64,000 nucleotides of DNA, taken from NCBI GenBank assembly GCA_002011745.1, contig MTOU01000027.1, forward strand, positions 45,095-109,094, given 5' to 3'. The stretch's first letter is position 1, and each line of letters begins with the position of its first letter. Source of the DNA: Nitrospirae bacterium JdFR-85. Lineage in GTDB: Bacteria > Nitrospirota > Thermodesulfovibrionia > Thermodesulfovibrionales > JdFR-85. Position numbers and translations under genes: made by a program. Shown in pieces: positions 53,795 to 63,182 of this stretch. Below the pieces are notes generated by a model, which did not search any database, was not told where the DNA came from, and saw only the letters and a list, made by a program, of their open reading frames with translations.

Positions 53795-54794
53795 TTCCTT
53801 CACTCCTCAGATTAAAATGTTCCTTTATTTTTCTCTCTATCTCCTCTGCAATCTCAGGATGATTCTTCAGGTAATCCTTGGCATTGTCTCTACCCTGACC
53901 AATTCTTATATCCCCATAACTATACCATGCACCTGCCTTATCAATCACTCCTGCCTTAAGTCCAAGGTCAATAAGTTCACCATATTTTGATATCCCCTCA
54001 TTGAAGTATATATCAAATTCTGCCTGTTTAAATGGTGGGGCCACCTTATTTTTTACGATCTTAACCCTTACCCTCAAGCCCTCTGTGTCTTGTCCATGCT
54101 TTATGGTGTCTATCTTTCTTATATCAAGCCTCATAGAAGAGTAAAATTTCAGTGCAGTGCCTCCTGTGGTTGTCTCTGGATTACCAAACATTACACCTAT
54201 CTTCATTCTTATCTGATTGATAAAGATTACCGTGGTCTGGGACCTTGAGATCGCTGCTGTAAGTTTTCTGAGTGCCTGGCTCATCAACCTCGCCTGCAGT
54301 CCTGGCAGACTATCACCCATATCTCCTTCTATCTCTGCCTTCGGGACAAGGGCTGCCACAGAGTCAATCACTACAATGTCAACTGCACCACTTCTGACAA
54401 GGGTCTCGGTTATCTCAAGTGCCTGCTCTCCTGTATCAGGCTGAGAGATCAGAAGGTCATCAATGTTTACACCTATCTTCTGTGCATAATTAACATCAAG
54501 GGCATGCTCTGCATCTATAAAAGCAGCAATCCCTCCCTGTCTCTGTGTTTGTGCAATGGCACTGAGGGCGAGTGTGGTTTTACCTGAAGACTCAGGACCA
54601 TATATTTCAATTACCCTCCCCCTTGGATAGCCTCCCACTCCTGTAGCTATATCGAGTGATATAGAACCCGTAGGGATCACCTGTATTCCCTCAACATGGG
54701 CCCCTTCACCAAGTCTCATTATTGTACCTTTGCCAAAGGATCTCTCAATCTGAGAGATGGCTGTCTCAAGCGCCTTTAGTCTGTCTTTATCCAT
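53781..54794 (-). CDS. recA: recombinase RecA
   Basis: 337 residues, complete. Walker [10 protein letters not shown] (about 66-74), then FIDAEHALD, the [18 protein letters not shown] loop 1 region and the [22 protein letters not shown] loop 2 region. A short acidic C terminus. It carries out strand exchange and triggers LexA cleavage. An SOS-box-like dyad lies 28 bases before the ATG. Confidence 0.98.
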   Translation of the reverse strand: MDKDRLKALETAISQIERSFGKGTIMRLGEGAHVEGIQVIPTGSISLDIATGVGGYPRGRVIEIYGPESSGKTTLALSAIAQTQRQGGIAAFIDAEHALDVNYAQKIGVNIDDLLISQPDTGEQALEITETLVRSGAVDIVVIDSVAALVPKAEIEGDMGDSLPGLQARLMSQALRKLTAAISRSQTTVIFINQIRMKIGVMFGNPETTTGGTALKFYSSMRLDIRKIDTIKHGQDTEGLRVRVKIVKNKVAPPFKQAEFDIYFNEGISKYGELIDLGLKAGVIDKAGAWYSYGDIRIGQGRDNAKDYLKNHPEIAEEIERKIKEHFNLRSEGNDRD

Positions 54795-54821
54795 TTAATC
54801 CCCCTTATAAATTAAAGTCTT

Positions 54822-54837
54822 CTGTGGTTAAATACAG
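54822..54837 (-). promoter_or_regulatory. SOS/LexA-box-like dyad before recA
   Basis: CTGT-N8-ACAG (54822-54837), extended outward to a 7-base perfect stem (CTTCTGT ... ACAGAAG). This is the spacing of the enterobacterial LexA box CTG-N10-CAG. It sits 28-43 bases before the recA ATG in the 48-base gap after thpR. LexA recognition in this lineage is unknown to me, so it may instead be a hairpin. Confidence 0.5.
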
Positions 54838-54842
54838 AAGCC

Positions 54843-55400
54843 TCATCTGTTTAACTTTGCAGAAAATATCTCTCTGTACTCAGCTCCTTCTGGCTTTAAT
54901 ATACTCTGCATCAACACAACCCTGTCCACATATATTTTACCAAACTCTCTCTCTTTGTATCTTCTAAGTTTTTTCAAAAGATTCTGAATATCTCTTGTGG
55001 ATTTAACCCTCCCAAGAGTAATATGGGGATGAAATTCTCTCTTCTCCTTCTCAAAACCTACCTTCTCTAATTCTTTCTGAAGGTTCTCATAAAGTTGTCT
55101 CAGCTGAGCAGACTCCTCCACTGCAACCCATAAAACCCTCGGTTTATTAAAACCGGGAAACACTCCAGTACCTTTCAGCCTCATATAAAAACAACTCTTG
55201 CCTCTTACACTTCTTTCAATGGCCTCTTTAACCGCATCAATCTTTCTATTGTCTATTTCTCCAAGAAATCTGAGTGTGAGATGGATACCCTCACCTCTAA
55301 CCCATCTCACATCAGCCTTCTGTCCTTTCAGCTCCCCTATCAATCCACTCAAGACATCTTTGGTCTCTCTGTCCATATCTATAGCAATGAAGCATCTCAT
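54843..55400 (-). CDS. thpR: RNA 2',3'-cyclic phosphodiesterase (2'-5' RNA ligase family)
   Basis: 185 residues. Two HxTx motifs, IHLTLRFLG (about 45) and FHPHITLGRV (about 128), are both intact. N-terminal MRCFIAIDMD is family-typical. It likely hydrolyses cyclic phosphates on RNA. It follows pncC with a one-base overlap and precedes recA. Confidence 0.93.
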   Translation of the reverse strand: MRCFIAIDMDRETKDVLSGLIGELKGQKADVRWVRGEGIHLTLRFLGEIDNRKIDAVKEAIERSVRGKSCFYMRLKGTGVFPGFNKPRVLWVAVEESAQLRQLYENLQKELEKVGFEKEKREFHPHITLGRVKSTRDIQNLLKKLRRYKEREFGKIYVDRVVLMQSILKPEGAEYREIFSAKLNR

Positions 55401-55885
55401 TAGGCCATAAAATCTCCTATAAGCTCAAGTGCATAAAGGGCTGCTTCTTCTTTGTTTTCTTCACGAGAACCTGAAAATATTTTCTTCCTACAGATGGTTT
55501 TACTCCTGCTGCTCAATCCAAAATAGACAAGACCAATATCCTTCCCCTCAAGTGCCTCAGGACCGAGATTGCCTGTAGTAGATACCCCGAGATCTGTATT
55601 CATAATCTCTCTCACCCTCCATGCCATCTCCATAGCAGTATCAGCACTGACCACCCCATTCTTTTTTATAGTCTCTCTCCTGACACCCAAAACCTTTACT
55701 TTACATTCAGTGAAATATGTAATAATCCCTCCATAAAAGAACTTGCTCGCACCAGGTAGTATGGTGATCAGATGGGCAATCAGGCCTCCTGTGCAGGACT
55801 CAGCAACTGATAGGGTCAGACCTCTGGATTTAAATAAATTATGTACCCTTGCAACCTGCTCCAAAATATCTCCTCTGGTATACAC
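55400..55885 (-). CDS. pncC: nicotinamide-nucleotide amidase (CinA C-terminal domain)
   Basis: 161 residues, single CinA-C domain. VAESCTGGLIAHLIT near residue 27, GGIITYF and VSTTGNLGPEA are diagnostic, with conserved active serine and threonine. It recycles nicotinamide mononucleotide. The N-terminal MoaB-like half of full CinA is absent. Starts at GTG with GAGG upstream. Confidence 0.92.
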   Translation of the reverse strand: MYTRGDILEQVARVHNLFKSRGLTLSVAESCTGGLIAHLITILPGASKFFYGGIITYFTECKVKVLGVRRETIKKNGVVSADTAMEMAWRVREIMNTDLGVSTTGNLGPEALEGKDIGLVYFGLSSRSKTICRKKIFSGSREENKEEAALYALELIGDFMA

Positions 55886-55895
55886 TACTGTTCCT

Positions 55896-56363
55896 CTACA
55901 TTAACAGTCTTATCAAAAGATTAACCATCACCCCTGCTATCACATCATCAACCATAATCCCTACCCCACCCTTTAAAGCCTTCTCAATCTGGGCAATAGG
56001 TGGTGGTTTTATTATATCAAAAACCCTGAACAACAGAAATGCCAGAAGGGCTGTCTCTAAACTGTAGGGCAACCAGAAGACAGATACAAGATAACCAACA
56101 AACTCGTCAATAACTATCCTTGGACTGTCCTCCTCTTTATACAATTCTGTGTATCTCTGGGAGGCTATAATACCCAAGGGAAAAAGAACTATTATAAGGA
56201 TAAAGTGGGTTAATGCAATGGGCTTAATAGAGATATAGAATAAGAAGGATACAAATGAACCCGCTGTTCCAGGCATTATAGGGGAATACCCAAAAGGCCC
56301 TACTGTAGCAAAAAACTTTAAAAAGGAATCTCTTATATTAAAGGAGTCCTTCAAAACTCTCAA
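55896..56363 (-). CDS. pgpA: phosphatidylglycerophosphatase A
   Basis: 155 residues with several membrane helices. Family segments GYSPIMPGTAGSFVSF, VIDEFVGYLVS and FRVFDIIKPPPI are clear. It dephosphorylates phosphatidylglycerol phosphate for phospholipid synthesis. The start is a TTG at 56363; AGAAGGG is 11 bases away, so the exact start is uncertain. First gene of the pgpA-pncC-thpR-recA run. Confidence 0.9.
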   Translation of the reverse strand: MRVLKDSFNIRDSFLKFFATVGPFGYSPIMPGTAGSFVSFLFYISIKPIALTHFILIIVLFPLGIIASQRYTELYKEEDSPRIVIDEFVGYLVSVFWLPYSLETALLAFLLFRVFDIIKPPPIAQIEKALKGGVGIMVDDVIAGVMVNLLIRLLM

Positions 56364-56467
56364 TAAAAATTAAACCCTTCTACAGAAACTGGCTTTATAT
56401 TACTCTATTTTAGAGCGAAAAGTCTAAGGATTCTTGTATCTGGAAGGACTCTGAATCAGAATCTTTG

Positions 56468-56542
56468 TGGCTGGGGCGGGTGGACTCGAACCACCAAATG
56501 GGAGATCCAAAGTCTCCTGCCTTACCGTTTGGCTACGCCCCA
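56468..56542 (-). tRNA. tRNA-Gln (anticodon TTG)
   Basis: 75 bases including an encoded CCA. The acceptor stem pairs TGGGGCG with CGCCCCA, discriminator G. The anticodon stem GGAGA/TCTCC encloses loop CTTTGGA, giving anticodon TTG. The T arm contains GGTTCGAGTCC. The U1-A72 pair is typical of glutamine tRNAs. Confidence 0.95.
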
Positions 56543-56555
56543 TTTATCTAAATTA

Positions 56556-56585
56556 ATTCTTTTATATTAGGCCATTAGTTGTCAA
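56556..56585 (-). promoter_or_regulatory. promoter of tRNA-Gln
   Basis: Minus strand: perfect TTGACA (56585-56580), an 18-base spacer, then AAGAAT (56561-56556), about 13 bases before the mature tRNA end at 56542. Confidence 0.5.
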
Positions 56586-56634
56586 GTAGGGATAATAAAT
56601 TGAGAAATTAATGATGTAATTTATTTCACAAAAT

Positions 56635-56650
56635 ATGTAATTAATTACAT
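56635..56650 (+). promoter_or_regulatory. palindromic candidate enhancer before the pilY1 operon
   Basis: ATGTAATTAATTACAT, a perfect 16-base palindrome, about 87 bases before the predicted sigma-54 start. A half-site ATGTAAT lies at 56614-56620. It differs in sequence from the GTGCAAT sites before the YeiH cassette, so a different activator (PilR-like) would be expected. Confidence 0.5.
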
Positions 56651-56703
56651 ACTCCAAAGGCTCTTTATTTAAAGTTTTACGTAAACTCCAAGCATTTTAG
56701 AAA

Positions 56704-56719
56704 TGGCATAATTATTGCT
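56704..56719 (+). promoter_or_regulatory. sigma-54 (-24/-12) promoter of the pilY1-minor pilin operon
   Basis: TGGCAT (56704-56709), N5, TTGCT (56715-56719), with exact GG-to-GC spacing. The predicted start near 56730 gives a leader of about 32 bases before the ATG at 56762. Sigma-54 control is well known for pilin genes through PilR. Confidence 0.72.
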
Positions 56720-56761
56720 AAAGTAGTAATAGAAATCCTTAAGAAAGGGAGGCAAGGCTTT

Positions 56762-57091
56762 ATGAAAAAGATATTGATTATATTAGTAATAGCTCTATTA
56801 GGCTATATCCATGAAACATATGGATTAGACAACCTTGAAACATATGGAGTAGACAACCTTGTTTTGCATGGAGTTGTAAAGAAGATAGATAAACAGCAAG
56901 GAATAATCGTTATAGATACTAAAATTAGAACCTGCTCAGGAGAAAGGACCTTCAGGTTTGACCCGAAGGATATACCCCCGGATGTAGAGGTGTTAAACAA
57001 AGATATAAGATTTATTCTTGATAGTCCAAAATGTGAAATTGACCGAATCCATAAAATCAAAATCTTATTAAAACCAAGGGGTGTATCATGA
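56762..57091 (+). CDS. small secreted protein at the head of the pilus operon
   Basis: 109 residues. A signal peptide (about 1-20, ILIILVIALLGYIHETYG) is followed by a short imperfect repeat (LETYGVDNL), then a beta-rich domain (VLHGVVKKIDKQQGIIVI) with cysteines at CSG and SPKCEID. I do not recognise a family. AGGGAGG precedes it, and its stop overlaps the pilY1 start by four bases, so it is very probably part of pilus biogenesis or adhesion. Confidence 0.75.
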   Translation: MKKILIILVIALLGYIHETYGLDNLETYGVDNLVLHGVVKKIDKQQGIIVIDTKIRTCSGERTFRFDPKDIPPDVEVLNKDIRFILDSPKCEIDRIHKIKILLKPRGVS

Positions 57092-60000
57092 AACGTATAA
57101 TTTTATTGTTTCTCTTAATAGAATTTTTATTATTAAGTTCAGTCAATGCCCAAAGTATTAATGACTATTGTCAGATGCCTCCCTTTATAACCAACCCTGT
57201 ACGTCCTAATATACTTATGGTAATTGATGTAAGTGGAAGTATGAGCTGGTATTCTTATTTAGATGCCTACAATTCTACTACCACATATGAGGGATACTTT
57301 GTGCCTGATAAATTTTATACCAGAGATTCACGTGGTATATGGACAGAAACCTCTGCCCCAGAAAACTGCTACTGGAGACGATGGCGTCTAAATGGAGTAT
57401 GTTCGGGCAATTTTTTAAACTGGTTCTACATGACTCGTATTGACCTTGTCCGCTGGGCTATGACTGGTGGACAACCTGGAAGCTGTCAGTACAGTGGAAA
57501 CACTCCAAACCCAAACTACTGTGACCCCGAATTATGGGATCAACCTGGCAATTCAGCACCCAGAAGAATAGGTGCCTTTTGTAACGACAGCCTTGATGTG
57601 AATGGAGACGGAATACCAGATGGAGGATGTATACTCCGGACATACTTAGGAGAGTATGTAAAGGTCCCGTGGAGCAGAGTGTATGATGGACTTATATTTC
57701 AGTTAAAAAACCTCTCTTATATGCCACGGATAGGGGTCATGTTCTACAGTGGAACTAAAGTAAGGGCTGATAAGGTATACATTGGTGACTTTACAGCACC
57801 TAACTCAACATCCGAACAATTTCCATATATGAACCTTATAACTTATATAAACCATGCTGACCCTGGAGGTGCTACCCCAACAGCCCCTGCAATGTGGGAT
57901 GCACTCAATTATTTTGCACAGCAAGATCCAGAATACGGAGGTTTCAAGCCACAGTCTGGAGAAGGTGACAGATGGAAGAACCCCATGTATGTCTGTGAAG
58001 AAGGAGGAGGTGCCACCTGTAATTATGTCCCCTGTGCCAAAAACTTTGTTATACTCCTGTCTGACGGACAGTGGAACTATGGAGGAGGACCTCCAGCAAC
58101 ACTTACATGTTCTATAGATACAGGTTATGAAAACCATTCTGCAGACCCTGTTGTTCCAGCCTATAAAATGCATATGGGATTTACCAACATTGCCACAGGT
58201 GTACATACCAATATCAGTGCAGTCTACACCATAGGACTGTTCCTTGGAGGTACAGGAGAGCAGTCCATGAAGAATATAGCAATGTATGGCTCCTTTGATA
58301 ATACCTCAAAGATATGGCCGGATAATTTAAGCGACTATCCCAGGGAAAGTTGCTGGATGGATGATTGTAGCATTTACTGGAATAGAAGAAACGGAAAAGG
58401 AAGTGCCTGTACTCCTCTGCCAACATCTTCTCGGGACTGGGATGAAGATGGAGACGGTGTACCAGATACATTTCAGAATGCCTGGAATGCCATTGAGATA
58501 AGAGATGCAATCATGAATGCCCTGCTTGATATTATCCGTAGGGTTTCTGCAGGTAGTGCAGTAAGTATTCTTGCATCTGGTGAGGGTTCAGGAGCCAATA
58601 TGCTGCAGGCGGTATTCTATCCCAAAAGGACACTTGGCACCAGTGATCTCACATGGACAGGGGTTATACAGAACCTATGGTATTACATTGATCCCCTTAT
58701 ACTACATAGCCACATCAGAGAAGATACAGTGAGTGATAAGGTGCTCAATCTAAAAGATGACTACATAGTTATGCTTGAGTTTAATGAAACAGAAAACAAG
58801 GTAGTGGCAAGAAGGGCAAGTGATGATGATGGAAATGGGTCTCCAGATACAACTCAGCCTACAAAAGATTTTGAAGACCTAAACTATCTATGGGAGGCAG
58901 GTATACTCCTCTTTAAACGTAACCCTGACACAAGGATCATCTATACTAATATAAATGATGATAGTGTATTGGATAGCTTCTCTCTGACAAATGCTTCAAA
59001 TCTGATGGATTCTCTTAATGTAACTGATGTGGATGAAGCAAAATGGATTATCTCATATGTAAGGGGTAAGGATATAAGAGTGTGTTCTACAACAAAGAGT
59101 ATTGAATGCAGTAGTGATGCAGACTGTCCTACAGGAGAAACCTGTCTTGAGGTCAGAAACAGAACCACCACTCTTACAATAGATGGAGTAGATATCACAA
59201 ATACCTGGAAGCTTGGAGATATAGTATATTCTACACCAAAAATTCAGACCTGGGTGCCTTTGAATGACTACTATGAGAGATATGAGGATGACAGTTATAA
59301 ATCATTTGTTGAAACCCTTGCTTATAAGAATCGTGGTATGGTATATGTAGGAGCGAACGATGGAATGCTCCATGCATTCAAGCTTGGTAAGCTGACCCTT
59401 TACAACAAAAAAGGCAGTCCCAAAAAGGCAGAACTGGAAGGAACAGGACTTGGAGAAGAGGTCTGGGCATTTATTCCAAGGAATGCCCTGCCTTATCTGA
59501 AGTATCTAATGGATACCTCTTATTGTCATCTATACTATGTAGACGGTTCAGTCTCCCTCTTCGATGCCAGTATTGGAACAACAGGCTGTGGTGCTCCGAA
59601 CTACTGGGAATGCACCAAAACCTCAAATACTTGGAGAACAATCCTTATAGGCAGTATGAGATTTGGTGGTGCCTGCAGACAGCCTTCTTCAGGATGTACA
59701 GATTGTGTAGAAGTACCTGCAACGGATATTGGTTATTCTTCTTACTTTGCTCTGGATGTAACTGACCCTCTGAATCCAAAGCTTTTATGGGAATTTCCAG
59801 ATAAAAACTTTATCTACAAAGATTTGATAGGATACTCTACTGCAGTACCTGGTATAGTAAAAATTGCTACTCAAGATGCTACAGGTAATCCTGATAATAC
59901 AAAGAACGGAAGATGGTTTGTAGTTATTCCCTCAGGTCCAACAGGTCCAATTGATACTGTAAGCCATGAATTTCTTGGAAAGTCGGATCAAAATCTGAGG

Positions 60001-60978
60001 ATATTTATTCTTGATCTAAAGACAGGAGAATTATTGAGGATGATTAATACAGGGATAACAAATGCCTTTGGGAGCTCTCTTGTTAATGCTACTATTGACA
60101 TAGATACTGATTATCAAGATGATGTCCTTTATATGGGATATACTAAGGAGGACAGTGCCACCTCAACATGGACAAAGGGAGGAGTGCTCAGACTCACTAC
60201 AATCTCTTCCTCTACAAACAAGGAATCCATAGATCCCAATGATTGGAGTCTAAAGGAGGTTATAAATACAGGGGCTATATCAATTGGTCCTATAACCACT
60301 GCTATAGAAAACTTTATGAATACAAGGGACAAAGAGCTTTGGATATTCTTTGGTACAGGAAGGTATTTCTATAAGAATGACGATCTTAGAGGTAGAAATA
60401 AAATCTTTGGTATAAAGGATCCATGCTACAGTAGTAATATTAACACTATTAATCCTTCATGTACTACTCAGATAAGCACCCTTGCAGACGCAACTTACAC
60501 TGTGCCTTCATCTGTTACCTATGGCTGGTATATAAATCTTGACTGTGCATTTGATGATACATCCTGTGGTACTGATAAGGCGCCTGAAGGCTATAGTGCA
60601 GAGAGGCTTATTACAGACCCTATCTTTGCTCAAGGAGGAGTATTCTTCAGCACTTTCTCACCAACTGCTGAGGTCTGTGGATACGGTGGTAATACATATC
60701 TATGGGCTGTAGACTACAAAACAGGAGGCATTGCACCGGCTTCGGCATTAAAGATGAAAATTTTGCTCCAGCTATCCACAGGAGAGGTAAAAGAGGTTTT
60801 ACTAAAAGAAGCCCTTACGGAAAAGAAACCCTCTGGAGGTGATGGAGGCAATACTACTCCAACATCCACCGGAAGAAGGACACCAGCATTCAAAGGGCTA
60901 CCACCTCTTGGCCAAGGAATGTCTATACTGACACCTGCAGAACCTCTGAAGAAGATACTCTGGATAAAGGAGAGATAG
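57088..60978 (+). CDS. pilY1: PilY1-like type IV pilus tip adhesin / assembly protein
   Basis: 1296 residues. Signal peptide (1-22), then a VWA domain with MIDAS D47-VSGS (DxSxS) and a C-terminal PilC/PilY1 beta-propeller (about 700-1230; GMVYVGANDGMLHAFKLG, then FIPRNALPYLKYLMD). Calcium-type loops DVNGDGIPD (about 170), DEDGDGVPD (about 452) and DDDGNGSPD (about 579), and a cysteine cluster near 674. It controls retraction and binding at the pilus tip in known systems. It lies amid the minor pilin genes, as usual for pilY1. Confidence 0.9.
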   Translation: MKRIILLFLLIEFLLLSSVNAQSINDYCQMPPFITNPVRPNILMVIDVSGSMSWYSYLDAYNSTTTYEGYFVPDKFYTRDSRGIWTETSAPENCYWRRWRLNGVCSGNFLNWFYMTRIDLVRWAMTGGQPGSCQYSGNTPNPNYCDPELWDQPGNSAPRRIGAFCNDSLDVNGDGIPDGGCILRTYLGEYVKVPWSRVYDGLIFQLKNLSYMPRIGVMFYSGTKVRADKVYIGDFTAPNSTSEQFPYMNLITYINHADPGGATPTAPAMWDALNYFAQQDPEYGGFKPQSGEGDRWKNPMYVCEEGGGATCNYVPCAKNFVILLSDGQWNYGGGPPATLTCSIDTGYENHSADPVVPAYKMHMGFTNIATGVHTNISAVYTIGLFLGGTGEQSMKNIAMYGSFDNTSKIWPDNLSDYPRESCWMDDCSIYWNRRNGKGSACTPLPTSSRDWDEDGDGVPDTFQNAWNAIEIRDAIMNALLDIIRRVSAGSAVSILASGEGSGANMLQAVFYPKRTLGTSDLTWTGVIQNLWYYIDPLILHSHIREDTVSDKVLNLKDDYIVMLEFNETENKVVARRASDDDGNGSPDTTQPTKDFEDLNYLWEAGILLFKRNPDTRIIYTNINDDSVLDSFSLTNASNLMDSLNVTDVDEAKWIISYVRGKDIRVCSTTKSIECSSDADCPTGETCLEVRNRTTTLTIDGVDITNTWKLGDIVYSTPKIQTWVPLNDYYERYEDDSYKSFVETLAYKNRGMVYVGANDGMLHAFKLGKLTLYNKKGSPKKAELEGTGLGEEVWAFIPRNALPYLKYLMDTSYCHLYYVDGSVSLFDASIGTTGCGAPNYWECTKTSNTWRTILIGSMRFGGACRQPSSGCTDCVEVPATDIGYSSYFALDVTDPLNPKLLWEFPDKNFIYKDLIGYSTAVPGIVKIATQDATGNPDNTKNGRWFVVIPSGPTGPIDTVSHEFLGKSDQNLRIFILDLKTGELLRMINTGITNAFGSSLVNATIDIDTDYQDDVLYMGYTKEDSATSTWTKGGVLRLTTISSSTNKESIDPNDWSLKEVINTGAISIGPITTAIENFMNTRDKELWIFFGTGRYFYKNDDLRGRNKIFGIKDPCYSSNINTINPSCTTQISTLADATYTVPSSVTYGWYINLDCAFDDTSCGTDKAPEGYSAERLITDPIFAQGGVFFSTFSPTAEVCGYGGNTYLWAVDYKTGGIAPASALKMKILLQLSTGEVKEVLLKEALTEKKPSGGDGGNTTPTSTGRRTPAFKGLPPLGQGMSILTPAEPLKKILWIKER

Positions 60979-60979
60979 A

Positions 60980-61474
60980 ATGAGAGGTCTGAGTCTTGTA
61001 GAGTTAATTGTAATAATAACAACTATGGCAATACTCTTGGCGATTGCAGGAATACAGTACCATCAGTGGCAGATACGTTATGGTATTGAATCTCAAGTGA
61101 GACAACTCTATTCTGATTTAATAGGCGCCAGAGTAGAGGCTATGCAGCAGAATGAACTCTACATTGTTCGATTTGAAAGTTCAAACAGTTACGCTGTTTA
61201 CAGAGACGAAAACGACAATAGCACCTATGATGCGACAGCAGATACAAAAATAGAAAAATACTCAAGGTCGGGACTTAAATATCCTATAAAGTGGTCTAAT
61301 GGAAATGTACTTGAGTTTACAATGAATGAAAGAGGGCTTATTAATCAAAACCTGAGTCTTCGTATCACAAGGAAGGATGGAAATCTTAGTGATGCAGAGT
61401 ATGACTGTCTAAATATCACAAGAACAAGAATAAATCTGGGGAAATACAATGGTACCAATTGTGAAAATAGATAA
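60980..61474 (+). CDS. FimT/GspH-type minor pilin
   Basis: 164 residues. A very short leader MRG|LSLVELIVI has leucine instead of phenylalanine at +1 but keeps glutamate at +5. A long N-terminal helix and a small C-terminal domain with an acidic loop DENDNSTYDATADT follow. FimT in some bacteria binds DNA for uptake; whether this one does is unknown. One base after pilY1. Confidence 0.8.
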   Translation: MRGLSLVELIVIITTMAILLAIAGIQYHQWQIRYGIESQVRQLYSDLIGARVEAMQQNELYIVRFESSNSYAVYRDENDNSTYDATADTKIEKYSRSGLKYPIKWSNGNVLEFTMNERGLINQNLSLRITRKDGNLSDAEYDCLNITRTRINLGKYNGTNCENR

Positions 61475-61922
61475 TAGGGGGTTCACCCTTATAGAGTTAA
61501 TGATTTCTCTGGTGATTATTCTGATAATGATGCTTGGTATCATTGGAATGCTTACCCTTAGTATGCAGGAGAACATAGACTCGATGTTGAGGGAAGAGGC
61601 TATAAAGGTTGCAGAGGAGATACTCAATGAGATAAGGGCTCTGCCTTTTGAAGAAGTCGCTCCCAGTGGTACATGGAGTGATGCCAATTTTGAAGCAGTA
61701 CTGGGATATCCTTCCACGGATCCAGATCCTAATGCACTAAATCCTCCTCTTGACAGAGGATTCAGAGGGTTCATAATTCATTATACGCCTAAGGTTAGGG
61801 TAACCTACTATGGTAATCTGCCAGATCTGAAAGAAATAGAAGTAACTGTGGAATGGGAGTTCAAGGGTGGTAATAAATCTCACACAATAAGAACAATTAT
61901 TAGGAATCCTCAAGATGTCTAA
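61449..61922 (+). CDS. PilV-type minor pilin
   Basis: 157 residues. Leader MVPIVKIDNRG|FTLIELMISLVIIL with glutamate at +5, then a PilV-like region EEAIKVAEEILNEIRALPFE. It overlaps FimT by 26 bases and PilW by eight. It is part of the tip-priming minor pilin set. Confidence 0.82.
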   Translation: MVPIVKIDNRGFTLIELMISLVIILIMMLGIIGMLTLSMQENIDSMLREEAIKVAEEILNEIRALPFEEVAPSGTWSDANFEAVLGYPSTDPDPNALNPPLDRGFRGFIIHYTPKVRVTYYGNLPDLKEIEVTVEWEFKGGNKSHTIRTIIRNPQDV

Positions 61923-63171
61923 AAAAGGATTCAGCTTAGTAGAGTTAATAGTTGTTATGGCTATTCTTGGTATAGCAATGGCAGTAGTGATGAGTGTCTT
62001 CATACCTACACTGAAACATTACAAACAACAGAGTAAAATAGCAGAAACAGAGATCGAGAAAATAGTAGGTCTTGAGCTACTTCGTACTGATTTAGAGAAT
62101 GCAGGAGCTGGATTGCCCTGGTTTGTAGAAGACCTCAATGGAGACGGTGATTTTACTAATGACTGGGTGCTGTTAAACAACTATCTCGAGGCTGCTGGAG
62201 ACCCTGCAGATGACTACAACGATGCAAGCACTGCTCCTCCACGAGCTATAGTCTGTGGAAATGATGTGGGTTCTCCAGTTTCGGGTACGGGTTTAAATAA
62301 CTCAGACTATCTTGTTATTAAGTCAATGTTTGTGAGGATGTCAGAGGAGACACAGAAATGGACATATATAACCTATGATTCTACAACAGGTCAGGTGGTA
62401 GTAAATACCTGGCCAGACAATAACGAGAATCCTCAGAATACCTCTCTTGTGGTAGCCATAGAACCAACTCGAACTGCTGACAGACAAAGGGTCCTTGCTA
62501 CAGTTTTGGACAACAATAGAGACCCTACCCAGGTATTCTTTGAGAGATTTGGAAATCTTTCAACCACACCCACACCCTTTGAGCCATTTCCTGGACAGAG
62601 CTATTTAATATTTGTCATAGATCCTGCTGACAATACTAATTCCCTACGGATGCCTTTTAACAGAGCCGACTACTATATTTCCAATACAAATGTCCCTACA
62701 AGGTGTGCACCCAATACAGGAGTCCTCATGAAAGCCATTATAAGTCATGCAGATGGCAGCAGAACAGGATGGACCCCTCTTCTGGATTGTGTTGCTGATT
62801 TTCAGATAATTCTGGGATTAGACAATAACGAAAATGGAATAGTAGGAACTTATGCTAATGCTGACGGTTCTACAGTTACAGGAGGTCTATCTGAAAATGA
62901 AGGGGCATCAGCAGTAGATATTCAACAGGTACTAGGAAATGCCCAACTGCTTAGAGAACGCCTAAAAGAGATCAGAATTTACATTCTTGCTCACGAGGGC
63001 CAGAGAGACCGTGACTATGACTTTGGAAGCACTACCATAGAAGTGGGAGAATTTGGCCTTGGACATGACGGTGCCAATGCCTTTAACCTTAAAAACAGAA
63101 TAGGTAATGAATATAAACGCTATAGATGGAAGGTCTACAAGATGTTAATTAAACCAGACAATCTCTCATAA
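61915..63171 (+). CDS. PilW-type minor pilin
   Basis: 418 residues, large for PilW. MSKKG|FSLVELIVVMAILG has a standard cleavage site. ELLRTDLENAGAGLPW is a PilW-like helix. The globular part has a calcium-type loop DLNGDGDFTND (near residue 73). It lies between PilV and PilX genes with an eight-base overlap upstream. Confidence 0.8.
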   Translation: MSKKGFSLVELIVVMAILGIAMAVVMSVFIPTLKHYKQQSKIAETEIEKIVGLELLRTDLENAGAGLPWFVEDLNGDGDFTNDWVLLNNYLEAAGDPADDYNDASTAPPRAIVCGNDVGSPVSGTGLNNSDYLVIKSMFVRMSEETQKWTYITYDSTTGQVVVNTWPDNNENPQNTSLVVAIEPTRTADRQRVLATVLDNNRDPTQVFFERFGNLSTTPTPFEPFPGQSYLIFVIDPADNTNSLRMPFNRADYYISNTNVPTRCAPNTGVLMKAIISHADGSRTGWTPLLDCVADFQIILGLDNNENGIVGTYANADGSTVTGGLSENEGASAVDIQQVLGNAQLLRERLKEIRIYILAHEGQRDRDYDFGSTTIEVGEFGLGHDGANAFNLKNRIGNEYKRYRWKVYKMLIKPDNLS

Positions 63172-63182
63172 GGAGTAGACTT

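Noticed and set aside
49199..54794. recA-pilT-recX-alaS arrangement as a sign of horizontal insertion of pilT
   Set aside because: No repeats, mobile genes or visible shift in base use flank pilT, and both junctions are coding overlaps, so an old rearrangement is more likely.
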